Shown here: positions 12,230-21,650 of the stretch, piece after piece
Position numbering within the stretch: position 1 is the stretch's first letter
Layout of the letters: each line of letters begins with the position of its first letter
Translations under genes and position numbers: made by a program
The notes under the pieces: generated by a model
Database searches by the model: none
Told to the model about the DNA's origin: nothing
The model's input: only the letters and a program-made list of their open reading frames with translations
From: Fasciola hepatica
Taxonomy: Eukaryota > Platyhelminthes > Trematoda > Plagiorchiida > Fasciolidae
Reading direction: 5' to 3'
Length of the DNA stretch: 64,000 bases
Assembly: GCA_948099385.1 (NCBI GenBank)
Contig: CANUEZ040000183.1
Coordinates: 7,192,001 to 7,256,000, forward strand

Positions 12230-12476
12230 TTGGTGCTTTTCAATAGCTTCTGATCGCTGACCTTGTCGTTTAGGTCGCAAACGTTTCATCAACAATGGAG
12301 GTGGAATCGTCAGGGCGCGACAGCTCAGTTGGTGCAGCATCTGCCCGGAAGGTCACCGGCTTTATCCCGGCTCGCAACAACGTTTACAACCTGACGATGT
12401 CATCTCGATCGGTGATGAAAGGTTTGCGACCGAAACACCAAGCTCAGTGATTACGAGCTGTTGAAAATCCCCATGT
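12230..12476 (+). repeat. Inverted-repeat element with tRNA-like core
   Basis: The left arm (about 12230-12298), reverse-complemented, reads 'gttgatgaaacgtttgcgac ...', and the right arm (about 12405-12470) reads 'cggtgatgaaaggtttgcga ...'. Both end in a 'gctgttgaaaa'-like block, so the two arms are inverted copies of one sequence. Between them 'gacagctcagttggtgcagc' resembles a tRNA A box. The element looks like two head-to-head fragments of a tRNA-derived SINE. The arm contains TGATGA...CGAAAC, similar to a hammerhead core, but the essential first C is not present. Confidence 0.5.
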
Positions 12477-12667
12477 ATAGTCAGCATAAGTGCACACAAG
12501 TTCCCCGTGAGCTTGACACCATAACAAGATCAGTAAAACGTTCACGTGCAAGAAAATCAGTTTCTCAGTGGATGCATGTGAAATTCGACATTCGCAGTTT
12601 TCACAGATTTTCCTGAGTACGGAACGGTCTATTAGAGAATTCGGTCGTTATTCTTAAAGTTCCAGAT

Positions 12668-13003
12668 TCATGAGTTACGCACTGGGTACGGTGAGAACGT
12701 CATTCGTAAACCAGAGGACAAAGAGTTTGGGAATAAAAGAACACCGATGGTCGTGGCGTACGGCCATATGCCCCAAGGTCGCTTCTCATTGAGTGGGTGA
12801 ATTTCCTGGATCTCACGCAAGAAGCCTGGTCTTTTCGAAAATCTTTGCGCCTTTCGTTCGTAGCGGTCAGGCTTCTGAGCCTCACAGAGCATCCGATACC
12901 ACTGCTGCCGCGGCAGCTCACACATGACTCCTGACGGAAAAATGGATGTTGTGTTGAAGCAACATGAATTTACGACAGCATTGACGAATCTAGCACTGAA
13001 CAA
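12668..13003 (-). other. Unidentified open frame, 111 residues
   Basis: An uninterrupted minus-strand frame whose middle third is very basic (DRYERKAQRFSKRPGFLRE) followed by a hydrophobic stretch (GIWPYATTIGVLLFPN). I do not recognise a family. It lies between LINE D1 and the tRNA-like repeat. It could be an exon of the CLIP-like gene or another gene, a remnant of a mobile element, or chance. No clear acceptor/donor pair with fitting phase was identified. Confidence 0.2.
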
Positions 13004-13599
13004 TGTCAGTGGTAGTACATTATCAAATCACTCGGACTTTCGGATCTGATCTTCCGAATTTGCCAAGTTGGATAAACACCGATGATTATTATCCATAAAC
13101 CTTAAATTAACATCAACGCTTTTTCATGGAGAGTTTACGGCTTTGTATTGCGATTGTAGATGAAAGGGTATAACCTGTGGCCTTGAAGGCCCACTGTACT
13201 GCTTAACGAAAATCGGCTATCTGAACGGAGATTCGGAGTGGAGTATCACATAAAAGTCCCACAGGCCACGAGTGGTAACCGGGCGGGGTGACTGTGAATT
13301 ACTGTTCGGCCTTCCAAAGCTGGCTGTAGTTCCATCTGACATACACCAACTCTGGTCGCTTATGAATAATGCTTTGCATTCCGATGGCCTGGTAAGTTGC
13401 GGCCTGTCTCATCGTGCCTTAAGACCATGGGTTTCGGCTAAATCCCTGTGCCTTCTCGACGCACACCAGTCGATACCGGATGGAAGCGAGTATAACGAAA
13501 ATCCTCTCGTTCTGAGACGTGCACTTAACGCGAGTCTTTGTAGGGACCGCAAAATCTGGTGCCCGCAACGCGCCGCTATTCCCATAAGACATTCTGTAT

Positions 13600-15440
13600 C
13601 ATTCGTGTCACCGGTAGGAAACTATCAGGTGTGAGTGAAACAATCTGTGAGGCTAACGGTTCGCCAATTCGTAATCAGGAGCGGCGTCTCAAACACTGGG
13701 CGGAGCAATTTCAGACTAAGTTCAGCTGGCCTTCAGTGTCGGCCCCTCCTGCAGCTCTTTCGGCACACGTCTAGTGGTGCGTTTTGACAAATCGACCTAC
13801 CGAAGGGCAGGTTTGAAAGGGAATCCAGGCCTTAGGATGTCACAAAACGCTAGGCTCTGATGGCCTTCCCCCAGCCCTATTTAAAGATGGCGAAGTGAAG
13901 CTCGTCAGTGAACTTTGCGTTTTGTTCACAAAAGTTTGGAATTCTGAGCAGGCTCCTTCGTAGGGGGGAATCGGTTGCCGTTCCCATCTTCAAGGACTCG
14001 TTCAGTGACTGTGCTAACCATAGGGGTGTAAGTCATATCCCAACACTGTCGAAGGTGCTTGCGCCTGACATACTTTGCAGGTTGTACCAAAAGCGTGAAG
14101 AGCAGACTCACAACGAGCAAGTTGGGTTCCGTGCCGATCGTGGATGTATCGATCAAATCTTCACCCTCCCGCAGCTGATAGAGTACTGTCAAACCTTCTA
14201 AAAAGGCGAGAGTCATTGCGTTCCTGGACATTCGAGCGGCCTTTTACTCAATCGACAGGACTGCACTACAGAACTGTTTGCAGAGAAATGGAGTGCTGGA
14301 TAAGCATGTATCAGTCCCCAAGAAGTTATATCGTCACACCTCAGGTCGGATAAGAGCATGCGGCCAGCTTTCATCCCTCTTTTCTTTCTCCAGTGGAGTT
14401 CGACAAGGTGGCCCTATATCCGCTTTTGTCTTCAACTTTAACATAGAGCATGTTATACGGAGAGCTTTTTCGGATCTTCCAAACGTCGGAGTCGAACCCC
14501 TCCCATAGAAGAGTTTTTGACTTAGAATATACCGATAATATCATCTTGCTGAGTGCTAATGCACAAGTAATACAACATGCTTTGGACTGTTTAGAGACTG
14601 AGATATCCAAATATAGTATGCACTTTGCGCCTTCCAAATGCAAAGCGCTTTTGCGAGATTAGCAGGAGCCTGTGCATGTACCCACCCTTTATGGTGATCA
14701 GCTAGGGTTAGTCGACAACTTTAAGTACCTTAGGAGCTTGATAACAGTTGGAACTGGTGTTGGGGAGGAGATCAATTCGCGCATAGCGAGAGCTAGAGCA
14801 GCTTTCGCAAACCTGTGATACCTGTGGCCTCTCCGTGACATCCGGCTCTCTTTTAAGGGACGGGTGTACGTCGCCGCGATTCGTAGTGTTTTACTTAACG
14901 GTTGCGAGACCTGGCCACTTCGCATTTAGGATGCTCGGCGTCTTTTTGTGTTTGACAACTAATGTTTGCGAAGTATTGCTCGCGTTTGGTGGGAACATCG
15001 AGTAATGACGAGGTCCATCGTCGTGTGTTGGGCACGGATAGCTGCCCTCTCAACGAAGTGATCACTCTACACCGCCTCCGGTGGTTCGGTCATGTTTCAT
15101 GAAAGATTGCCCATCGCCTACCTTTCCGTGTCTTATTCGTACGTGCTGGGAAAGGTTCGAGGAAGCGAAGCGACGAACAGGCCATGACTGGGAGTAGAGG
15201 TATGAAAAATCTAGCTTCAGCATTGGTTTTAGTTGGCGCTTCCCGCCTCTCTGGTTGGGGCCCAAGGGATGAGGATTGTTACCGATTAGAGACGTTGAAA
15301 AACGTGGCTCAAGATAAAAGTCAGTGGTGCGAATGCTGCACGGTGTCTGTCTGTCGAACTCTCGTGCCCCGTCATCACAAAAATGTCATTCCGACAAACA
15401 AAATGACGAAAAAAACATCAAGAAGTGTACGGTGAAAAGC
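13600..15440 (+). pseudogene. LINE D1 reverse transcriptase, broken
   Basis: The RT is split over several frames (13559-13774, 13908-14201, 14144-14353, 14278-14508, 14450-14662, 15184-15435) by frameshifts and stops. The catalytic Y-A-D-D is replaced: the frame near 14522 reads LEYTDNIILL, so the second catalytic aspartate is lost. Motif A is also degraded (FERPFTQS in place of a FLDIRAAFDS-like sequence). The copy cannot be functional. Confidence 0.82.
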
Positions 15441-15576
15441 AAAATATCAGCATTTTTCCCCTCTCTCTCGCTCTCACTAACTGTCCGTTCTATTGTATTG
15501 TACGCCCCTTCCCCTAATTTGTAATTGTCATTGTTGCGTTGGTACCTTGGTTGATCTCAAGCCGATGTGAATGCAC

Positions 15577-15578
<2 letters not shown>

Positions 15579-15627
<49 letters not shown>

Positions 15628-15643
15628 TTATATATACATATAA
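15579..15643. repeat. (TA)n tail of LINE D1
   Basis: An imperfect TA tract with a few TTTA interruptions, starting immediately after the conserved 3' end of LINE D1. D2 on the other strand ends in the same way at 46037-45964, so the microsatellite is best explained as the expanded 3' tail of the LINE. Confidence 0.9.
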
Positions 15644-15665
15644 TAACACTACCGAAAAATCCGGA

Positions 15666-15730
15666 GATGGCCGGATTCGAACCTTCGACCTCTAACGTGG
15701 TAAGTAAACGCCCTAAACCACTGGACCATC
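15666..15730 (-). mobile_element. tRNA-like SINE head, reverse orientation
   Basis: On the minus strand the sequence begins GATGGTC and ends GGCCATC, a seven-pair acceptor-like stem with one G:T pair. In between are an A-box-like CCAGTGGTTTAGGGCG and a B box GGTTCGAATCC. The middle matches the head of the dispersed SINE ('ttaccac', 'gaggtc'). Only the tRNA-like part is present here, so this is either a 3'-truncated SINE or a closer relative of the parental tRNA. Confidence 0.65.
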
Positions 15731-16347
15731 GCAAATGCAACATGACATCTGGCTTTCTACTTCGGAATATGGTAGAGATGAAATTCAATCAGTCAGCTAG
15801 TTTGCTAGTTAGTCAACCGGTTGATTGATTGACAGTCCAACTGATCCATACGATAAGCGATGAGGAAAGGTGTCCTAATGTGTTTGCTAGTGGTGTTGTA
15901 CCTCGGAAAGTTCTTCGTACTGTAGCAATCATCGGAGGCAAACTTTCCCCATGATGGAATTGGAAACGGAGGCCAATATTGTATTACTGAACAGTTTACC
16001 TCCGGGATAATTTCTTTTTATCCTAATTGGTGCTTATTGGCCAAACAGAGGCAGTGTGATCCACCCGGAAACCTCCAGCATCATTCTTGTAAAGGGCCTT
16101 GATAAAAGCGCCCATCACGTAATCGGACCTCGGAACACACCTCAAACCGAGTTCAACGTGATTTTTCCAAGTCGGGATCCCCACAGCCGCCTAAAACATC
16201 GGAGATTTCATCATGACACAATACTAGATTGACCAGGACACAAACCTTGCCTTGACCTATTGTAATAACAGTGTACCGTTCTGTAGTAGACATCGATGGA
16301 AACAAATGATGCAATGATAATGGCAGAAAAAAACTGATCAAACTCAC

Positions 16348-16658
16348 GATACGGTGTTCGACCTAATCCGTCCAGTGATTCTTTGCCCGCGAAATCCGAT
16401 TCGGCCTGCACCAGATTGATCGTTGACGCGTGAAGTAAGACCCGCGTGGCTCCCAGTGAGAGCTGTGTAGCGGCCAGGTGTAATGGAGTCGCACCGTCTG
16501 CCATACGAGATCGGGCTTCGAGTTGTGCACCACGTCGGATCAACAGCTCTACAAGCATTGGACAGTCAAAATAGGCCGCGTAATGTAATGCTGTCATGTC
16601 AGTCCATCGACAACGCGCCTCCAAATTCGCCCCGTTGTCCAGAAGAAACTCAGCAATT
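16348..16658 (-). CDS. CLIP3/4-like protein, ankyrin exon
   Basis: Internal exon of a CAP-Gly domain linker protein related to vertebrate CLIP3 and CLIP4, microtubule- and membrane-associated proteins with N-terminal ankyrin repeats. The translation contains two ankyrin repeats: DMTALHYAAYFDCPMLVELL, then GATPLHLAATQLSLGATRVL, corresponding to the TALHIAA repeat of CLIP4. The acceptor is cacaaacag at 16659 and the donor gtgagt at 16347. The exon starts in phase 2 (CG+A gives Arg from the previous exon) and ends after one base of a codon. CAP-Gly exons should follow further left on the minus strand. I did not find them, and LINE D1 sits in that intron. Confidence 0.85.
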
Positions 16659-17437
16659 CTGTTTGTGAAAAAAGAGTAGAACGACTGTGATGAGACATAA
16701 CTACAGGAATTCCCCGTTATCCGATTGCACCGCTATTTATGTTCATCTTTAAAACAACACTCGCAATGGAATTATCCTTCCCTGTTGTAGTATTCGGCTT
16801 AAATGGTTACATGCACGAAACGAAGTAAACTCGTGTACACACGTATGCCACTCGGACAATCGATCAACGATTTTTCTCTCACACGCGTCCACAGTGTTCA
16901 CATATAACCATGCTTCAGTCCGGGCAGTGATGGTTGATCCATCTCGCTATACGTCGGTTGGCTTTGATTAGCCTCAGTCGAACGATTACTTGGCTTGTTC
17001 GCAAAAGCGCATTTAACTCCGCTCATTTAGTGGCTTGCCAAACCGCCTGCTTGCTAGCTTACTCAATAGCCACAGCCGAGTTTTGTGATCACGTGTGTTG
17101 TGTTCGTAATCAGCAGCAGCAGAACACGCAATTGTTGAACTTCATTTATTTGTGAGAACGCAAATGCAACCAGATCGCAGTCGATGAGTAACCGCGAGAA
17201 AGCAAGTGGAAGAGCTCAGGTACATGCGCTTTCAAGCGCAAGAAAAGCCAATCGATGCACAGCAAGATCGATCAGTTAATGCTGTCCGCGCTGAATTATG
17301 CCTAAAGATCAATACAGAAGGGCGTATTAATTGATTTTCCGCGTAGTATGCGTGTCTTTAACCGGACAACAACAACGTAATTACAAATACTACCGCTGAG
17401 TATGCAGACAACTGTTCTTGGATCGGGCATTCATACC

Positions 17438-17700
17438 TGTGGTGGTCGAGTGGTTTAGAGCGTTTGCTTACCACCTCGTAGGTCAGAAGTTCGAATCCCC
17501 GCCATCACCGGTTACTTTGCTAGTAGACAGTAACCCACTGTCGTCCAGATCGTTAAAACAAATGACCTATTGTGATCTTATGAGGTACTCCGCTCCAAGC
17601 TTCAGGGTCTGGTGACCGGTAATCCCTAATACTGCAGTGGGCTTATGGTCATGGGGTATATACCCCTTCAATTGCACTCATGCGCAAACATGCAATCAAA
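17438..17700 (+). mobile_element. tRNA-derived SINE, copy 2
   Basis: Complete-looking copy inside a CLIP-like intron. The head reads 'ggtggtcgagtggtttagag' (A box) with B box 'gttcgaatcc' at about 17490. The body has 'agacagtaacccactgtcgt' and 'ggggtatataccccttcaat', ending in an A-rich run near 17697-17703. A more diverged body-like fragment appears to follow at about 17840-17990. Confidence 0.78.
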
Positions 17701-18810
17701 AAAATGGGACTTCATTCTAATTTTTGCACAATCACGACATTGGGGTCTCCCTGAAATATGATGCATCTTTGGAATGGAAAGCAAATGCCAGCCCAGATAA
17801 ACCTGAAGCCAACTTTTAAGGCACACGAAATCATGCAGCTCGCTGCCGCACCTATTTACTAGAACCTTGTCGTTCATCATTCCAAGTCCCAAAGCTACAG
17901 TTCCCGGTTTTCCCCAAATAGTTCTACAGATCTTTTTTGCTGCGATGGTAGCCTATTTTACTGTACTCATGAACAACAGTGTATTAAAACACAAATGTGA
18001 AACTGAATAATTACAAGTAGAAGTGAGTTACTCACAAACCCGATACAGAAAGATAAAAACACCTCCAATACAGTCAGTTCATCATTCTTCCATGCCATCG
18101 AGAAACACCGTTACACATCTTCAAACCATTGCTAACATTAAGGTCAAAATGCAATGCCTTGGTTTCGGTTGTGACCTCACGGCTTTACTGGATCGGAAAT
18201 GAAATAAATTCAAGTAAAACGGGGAAATAAACAAGAAGAAATAGGAGTGAAAGTCATGTAGACAAACATACAGACCGAGTGCAACTACCTTACACATCAC
18301 GACGTTTGATCTTGCCGCTTAATGAATCTAACTATTCGGCAGGCAGACCTCATGAATCTCGACCGGGGAGCCCAATGCGTTCCACATGGGAAATTAAACT
18401 AGTTGGAGTTTTGATATCTTTTCGCCATATCATGAACAGCCGATCACAACCTAGACTCCCCAATTGTTGCCTACATTAAAGAACAATAAACACCGAGGAA
18501 ATCTGTCTGGAATTCTGACATGTGCTTCAGTCACAATAACCTGTTCAAAGTGAGCGCTCAGTCCACAGACTGATCTCCGACTCCGAATACCCCAACGTCA
18601 ACATTGATATGTTTGATGCTCCCGTCACAATGAAGCAATGCTGTAATCGAAGACTGGCCTGACAGCTTTTTGACGGACAAATGCAGCTGCTGCATCGACC
18701 ATACAGATGCGGTGCTGTGTCCGTGTAAATAGTTAATCAATAAATAAGAAACATCGCAGAGCATCGGCTTCCACAGTTTCTGTCATTGGTGAGCAGTGAA
18801 GTACACCTAC
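17701..18810. other. CLIP-like intron, no other gene recognised
   Basis: Intronic sequence between two ankyrin exons. It holds a possible diverged SINE body at 17840-17990. An open minus frame at 18764-18558 has no recognisable domain and no fitting splice sites, so it was not called. Confidence 0.5.
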
Positions 18811-18920
18811 CGGCATGCAGACTCTTCGTCTCCCAGAGCACCGGACTTTGCGGAGAAATGTAACAAAGTCATATCTGTCAATCCATCCCGATCATCTACA
18901 TGAGCGCCACGACGTAGAAT
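18811..18920 (-). CDS. CLIP3/4-like protein, first ankyrin exon
   Basis: 110 bp internal exon. The translation begins ILRRGAHVDDRDGLTDMTLL and continues HFSAKSGALGDEESAC. This is the most diagnostic piece, because the DRDGLTDMTLLH run followed by a C/S-K-S-G-A segment is the signature of the first ankyrin repeat of CLIP3/CLIP4. The acceptor is ttctttcag (18921-18929), the donor GTAGGT (18810-18805). It enters in phase 0 from the 20569 exon and leaves after two bases (CG), which the 16658 exon completes to Arg. It is unusually short compared with the neighbouring exons. Confidence 0.88.
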
Positions 18921-19253
18921 CTGAAAGAATGCGCATAGATGGTAGTGTACCAATAAATCACAAGCAGTTTCTAGAGAAAATAGGTATAAGAAACGTTGTC
19001 AGAATCACAGGGAGCAAAACAAAATAGAAGAATTCGTCTGTAAGCAAACTGCAGAGCTTGGTTACTGTGTGCCTATGACTAGTAGGTTAGATGTGTGTAA
19101 TACGATTCATGCCTTCGTTGTACTTAGGCCCCTACAGAGAATTCATCGATCACAGCAGTCGATCGCTGTGTGGGCAACGGGTTGTTACGGTTCAAAGCCA
19201 GCGATGGAACGGTATTATATCATGTAGCGTGCACGTTCAACAAAAAACTGAGA

Positions 19254-19326
19254 GCTAGCCCGGATATTCTAGTGGTTACGTGTTCGGCTCACAATCGTTC
19301 AGCTTGGGTTCGAGTCCTAATGGGGT
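19254..19326 (+). repeat. tRNA-Val-like pseudogene or SINE head
   Basis: 'tattctagtggttacg' resembles the A box of tRNA-Val/Glu, 'ttcggctcacaatcg' resembles the anticodon arm of tRNA-Val with a CAC anticodon, and 'gggttcgagtcc' is a B box with a pairable T stem. The acceptor arms (GCCCGGA against TGGGGTC) do not pair, nor does the D stem, so it is not a working tRNA. It is different from the Ser/Leu-like SINE head and lies in a CLIP-like intron. Confidence 0.55.
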
Positions 19327-19429
19327 CTTGGTGGATGTGCACTAATGATGATTTCAAACAATTGTATACACTGTATAATCGCTTGAGCATACTTTTTAGC
19401 CAAAAAAGTTACAGAGCAAAATAGGATTT

Positions 19430-20568
19430 CATTCTAGACAGAATGTCACCCTTGATTGTCAGAACACGTGCTGGGAACGGAACAACAGAATTTCTGTACA
19501 AAGATAATCCGCAGGGAAGTTGTTTCTACCTAGACCGGGTTGATGCGTGGGATTGACAAAGAATAAGATCAAATTGGAATTGGTGCGAAGTATCAGAAAG
19601 GACTTTCAGTGAAAACGCAATGGACCCTGTTATGTGGCTAGTGCATAGCCCCAAGATTACTTTATTTAAAGTTACACAAAGATGAAACAGCTGTACAGTG
19701 CCTGCATGGGTTTCAATGGTGAGTTGAGCGTTCAAACCACATGGTGAAATTATACAAGTAGTATGTGATAACCCACTACACTACTACAGCTGACGATTTC
19801 ACTCCAACTGATTAGCAGCACCATTACCGCCCAGTCTGAAATCTGAATCTGACTGGTTGGGGCATGATTCACCGTTAGAGCACATACGGTCTCACCTGGA
19901 TTACACATGATTCCAACTGAATCAGTTCCACTCAGAAGGCGGCAGAACAGCAGTGGGAGGAAGTAAACCAACCACAACCGGATATTGAATCAATAAATGA
20001 AGGCGGGTTAAACAAACAGAGGCTTCAGCAGACAAGCACACAGCACGGTACTGATAAGCAACTAGCGTTCACGGGCACAGAAAAAAGTTGGAGGCAGACT
20101 GAAGCCAATGGACGAAGGTTAAGAACCAGCGAAAAGGAACGCAGCAATCGGGTTAAAAGCCGGACAGTTATGCGTAAGCAACAGGTGACAGGGATCGGCG
20201 AGCAGGGTGAACCGTGGAGCCAAGCAGAGGAGCGGACATATATTTCGAAAGAGAACAGAAAACGGGAAGATATGAGAGCACGATGGGCCAAAGTTAGTCA
20301 CCGGTGAATAGATGGGGCAGATGATTTAAAGCAGTATAGGTAACATAATAGCACGACTACGGGTGCGTATTTGTTGCTGTGACTAGTTGGCCAACGTTAC
20401 ATCATAGGTTCCTTGAAAGGGAAAATCAACACAACCATTTCATGCAGCATAGTGGGATCTTTTTTTCGGACTAGTCCTCTTTGACGAGGGGAAGAAAAAA
20501 AAGGTGTACACATTCAACTGCACAGCTTGAAAGCAGGTAAAATTGCAGCAATCCCCGGGAGTGCATAC
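19430..20568. other. CLIP-like intron, no other gene recognised
   Basis: Intronic sequence between the 20838-20569 exon and the ankyrin exon. I see no transposon domain, RNA gene or spliced exon. Overlapping open minus frames at 20301-20025 have no recognisable motif. Confidence 0.5.
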
Positions 20569-20838
20569 CTCATCCACAATTGTGATCAGTTGCAGCTGAG
20601 CATACGGAGTCCATTGACGTAATACGGCAAACAAATGCGCAATTGTGATCTCAGGTGAACTGACCAAGGCTTGGCAATCTTCGCACCACCACCAAGGTCC
20701 GGGAAGTTGTTTGAATATCCACGAACGGGACTCGTCATCATCGTCGGAGGCCGGAGTCGGCGGGGTTGGGCTATGATGCGGATTGTTGGCCTCGGAAGCA
20801 GCGGCTGCGGCCATGTCCGCATCCATTTGACGGCAAGT
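20569..20838 (-). CDS. CLIP3/4-like protein, N-terminal exon
   Basis: 270 bp exon, exactly 90 codons, phase 0 on both sides. The first part is low-complexity: an Ala run (MAAAAAS), a Pro/Thr-rich stretch and an acidic DDDDE. It is followed by KQLPGPWWWCEDCQALVSS and then EITIAHLFAVLRQWTPYAQ, the segment that in CLIP3/4 immediately precedes the ankyrin repeats (LFAILRQW-like) and continues into IVDE. The acceptor is ccgacacag (20839-20847), the donor GTATGC (20568-20563). An ATG at 20826 inside the exon could be an alternative start, but the open acceptor and matching upstream exon favour an internal exon. Confidence 0.82.
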
Positions 20839-21357
20839 CTGTGTCGGGGAGAGTACAAGTTACACTAAATGATCAAATGGAAAAACTGGACATCTGAAGC
20901 AACTTCTCGTGTGGGATAAAGGTACGATCGGCAATGGGGGTTAAGAGGCGCGAAAATTGAAGTACTGCAGCGCGAATCTAGGATGCAAAGTCAACTAATG
21001 TTTATTATCTATGCAACGCATGAGGTAGAGCACGGAACAATAAAACAAAAAATTGGATAGTAGAGTTGATAAAGCCTACTTAGCGCGTCAAGAGGGCTTG
21101 CATTCATAGAACCGTTTAACATGACTCAACGACCGATGTGAACAAGCTAGCACTCGATAAGATCACCCAACATGAAGTAGTTTTACGGTTTCACATAAGT
21201 TGACAACAACGTTACTAATGTACTGGTCGCCGTAACTCCCATTTAAAAAGGAAACCGGATAGCTCAGAGTTATTTAAGAATGTGTCACTGACATAAAAAA
21301 TCGAGGTATCAAACAAAATGAAGGAATAGTCAAATATAAAATGACGTGGATTTTTAC

Positions 21358-21642
21358 CTCACAAAAAGGAACTTCACATGGCGGATGAACAATTGGATGT
21401 GACCGTCTGGGCGCTATATGGACGTGCACAGCACCGGGTGTGGAAATTACATCCGCGGCCTCGGAGCCAGATGAAGAACTGGCCACCGCAGCGTCCACAT
21501 TACCATGTCTACGTCCACGACGGACGGCCTGTTTGCGATACCGATCTACCGGGAGTTTGACAGCCGCCTGCGCGCGAGCGACCGTGCGCGGAGACGGCGC
21601 ACATTCCGGCGGCAGAGCAACTGAACGGCTCTGGCACTCAAG
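21358..21642 (-). CDS. CLIP3/4-like protein, probable upstream exon
   Basis: 285 bp (95 codons, phase 0 at both ends) fully open between an acceptor with a strong T run (ttttttag, 21643-21650) and a donor GTAAAA (21357). The product is basic and Arg/Ala-rich at first (ARAQAAVKLPVDRYRKQ), then Ser-rich (VASSSSGSE), ending PPCEVPFCE. No domain is recognised. It is assigned to the CLIP-like gene because strand, phase and splice sites fit the next exon, and because vertebrate family members also have a divergent N-terminal stretch. The true start codon was not located. Confidence 0.6.
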
Positions 21643-21650
21643 CTAAAAAA

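Larger units (their letters stand above)
13265..15643 (+). mobile_element. LINE family D, copy D1
   Basis: 5'-truncated APE-type LINE beginning in the linker between endonuclease and RT (about 13400: SLCLLDAHQSIPDGSEYNE). It then has VSETICEANGSPI (about 13630), RT fingers (SVAVPIFKDS, NHRGVSHIPTL), VGFRADRGCIDQIF, motif B (SSGVRQGGPISAFVF), a mutated catalytic box and the C-terminal region (15060-15340, LRWFGHV, then GWGPRDEDC). It ends at about 15578, after a 'ttgttgcgttgg' / 'tctcaagccgatgt' segment, directly in a (TA)n tail. The same 3' end occurs in D2, which fixes the true end of the element. Confidence 0.87.

Noticed and set aside
12668..13003. A 111-residue open minus frame as a host gene exon
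   Set aside because: No recognised domain and no acceptor/donor pair in a phase that fits the CLIP-like gene; listed only as an unidentified frame.
15666..15730. A functional class II tRNA gene
   Set aside because: The acceptor-like stem pairs and a B box is present, but no clear anticodon arm or variable arm forms, and the sequence matches the SINE head.
18558..18764. Minus frame next to the ankyrin exon as a further CLIP-like exon
   Set aside because: The neighbouring exons already join in phase, no family similarity is visible and no matching splice sites were found.
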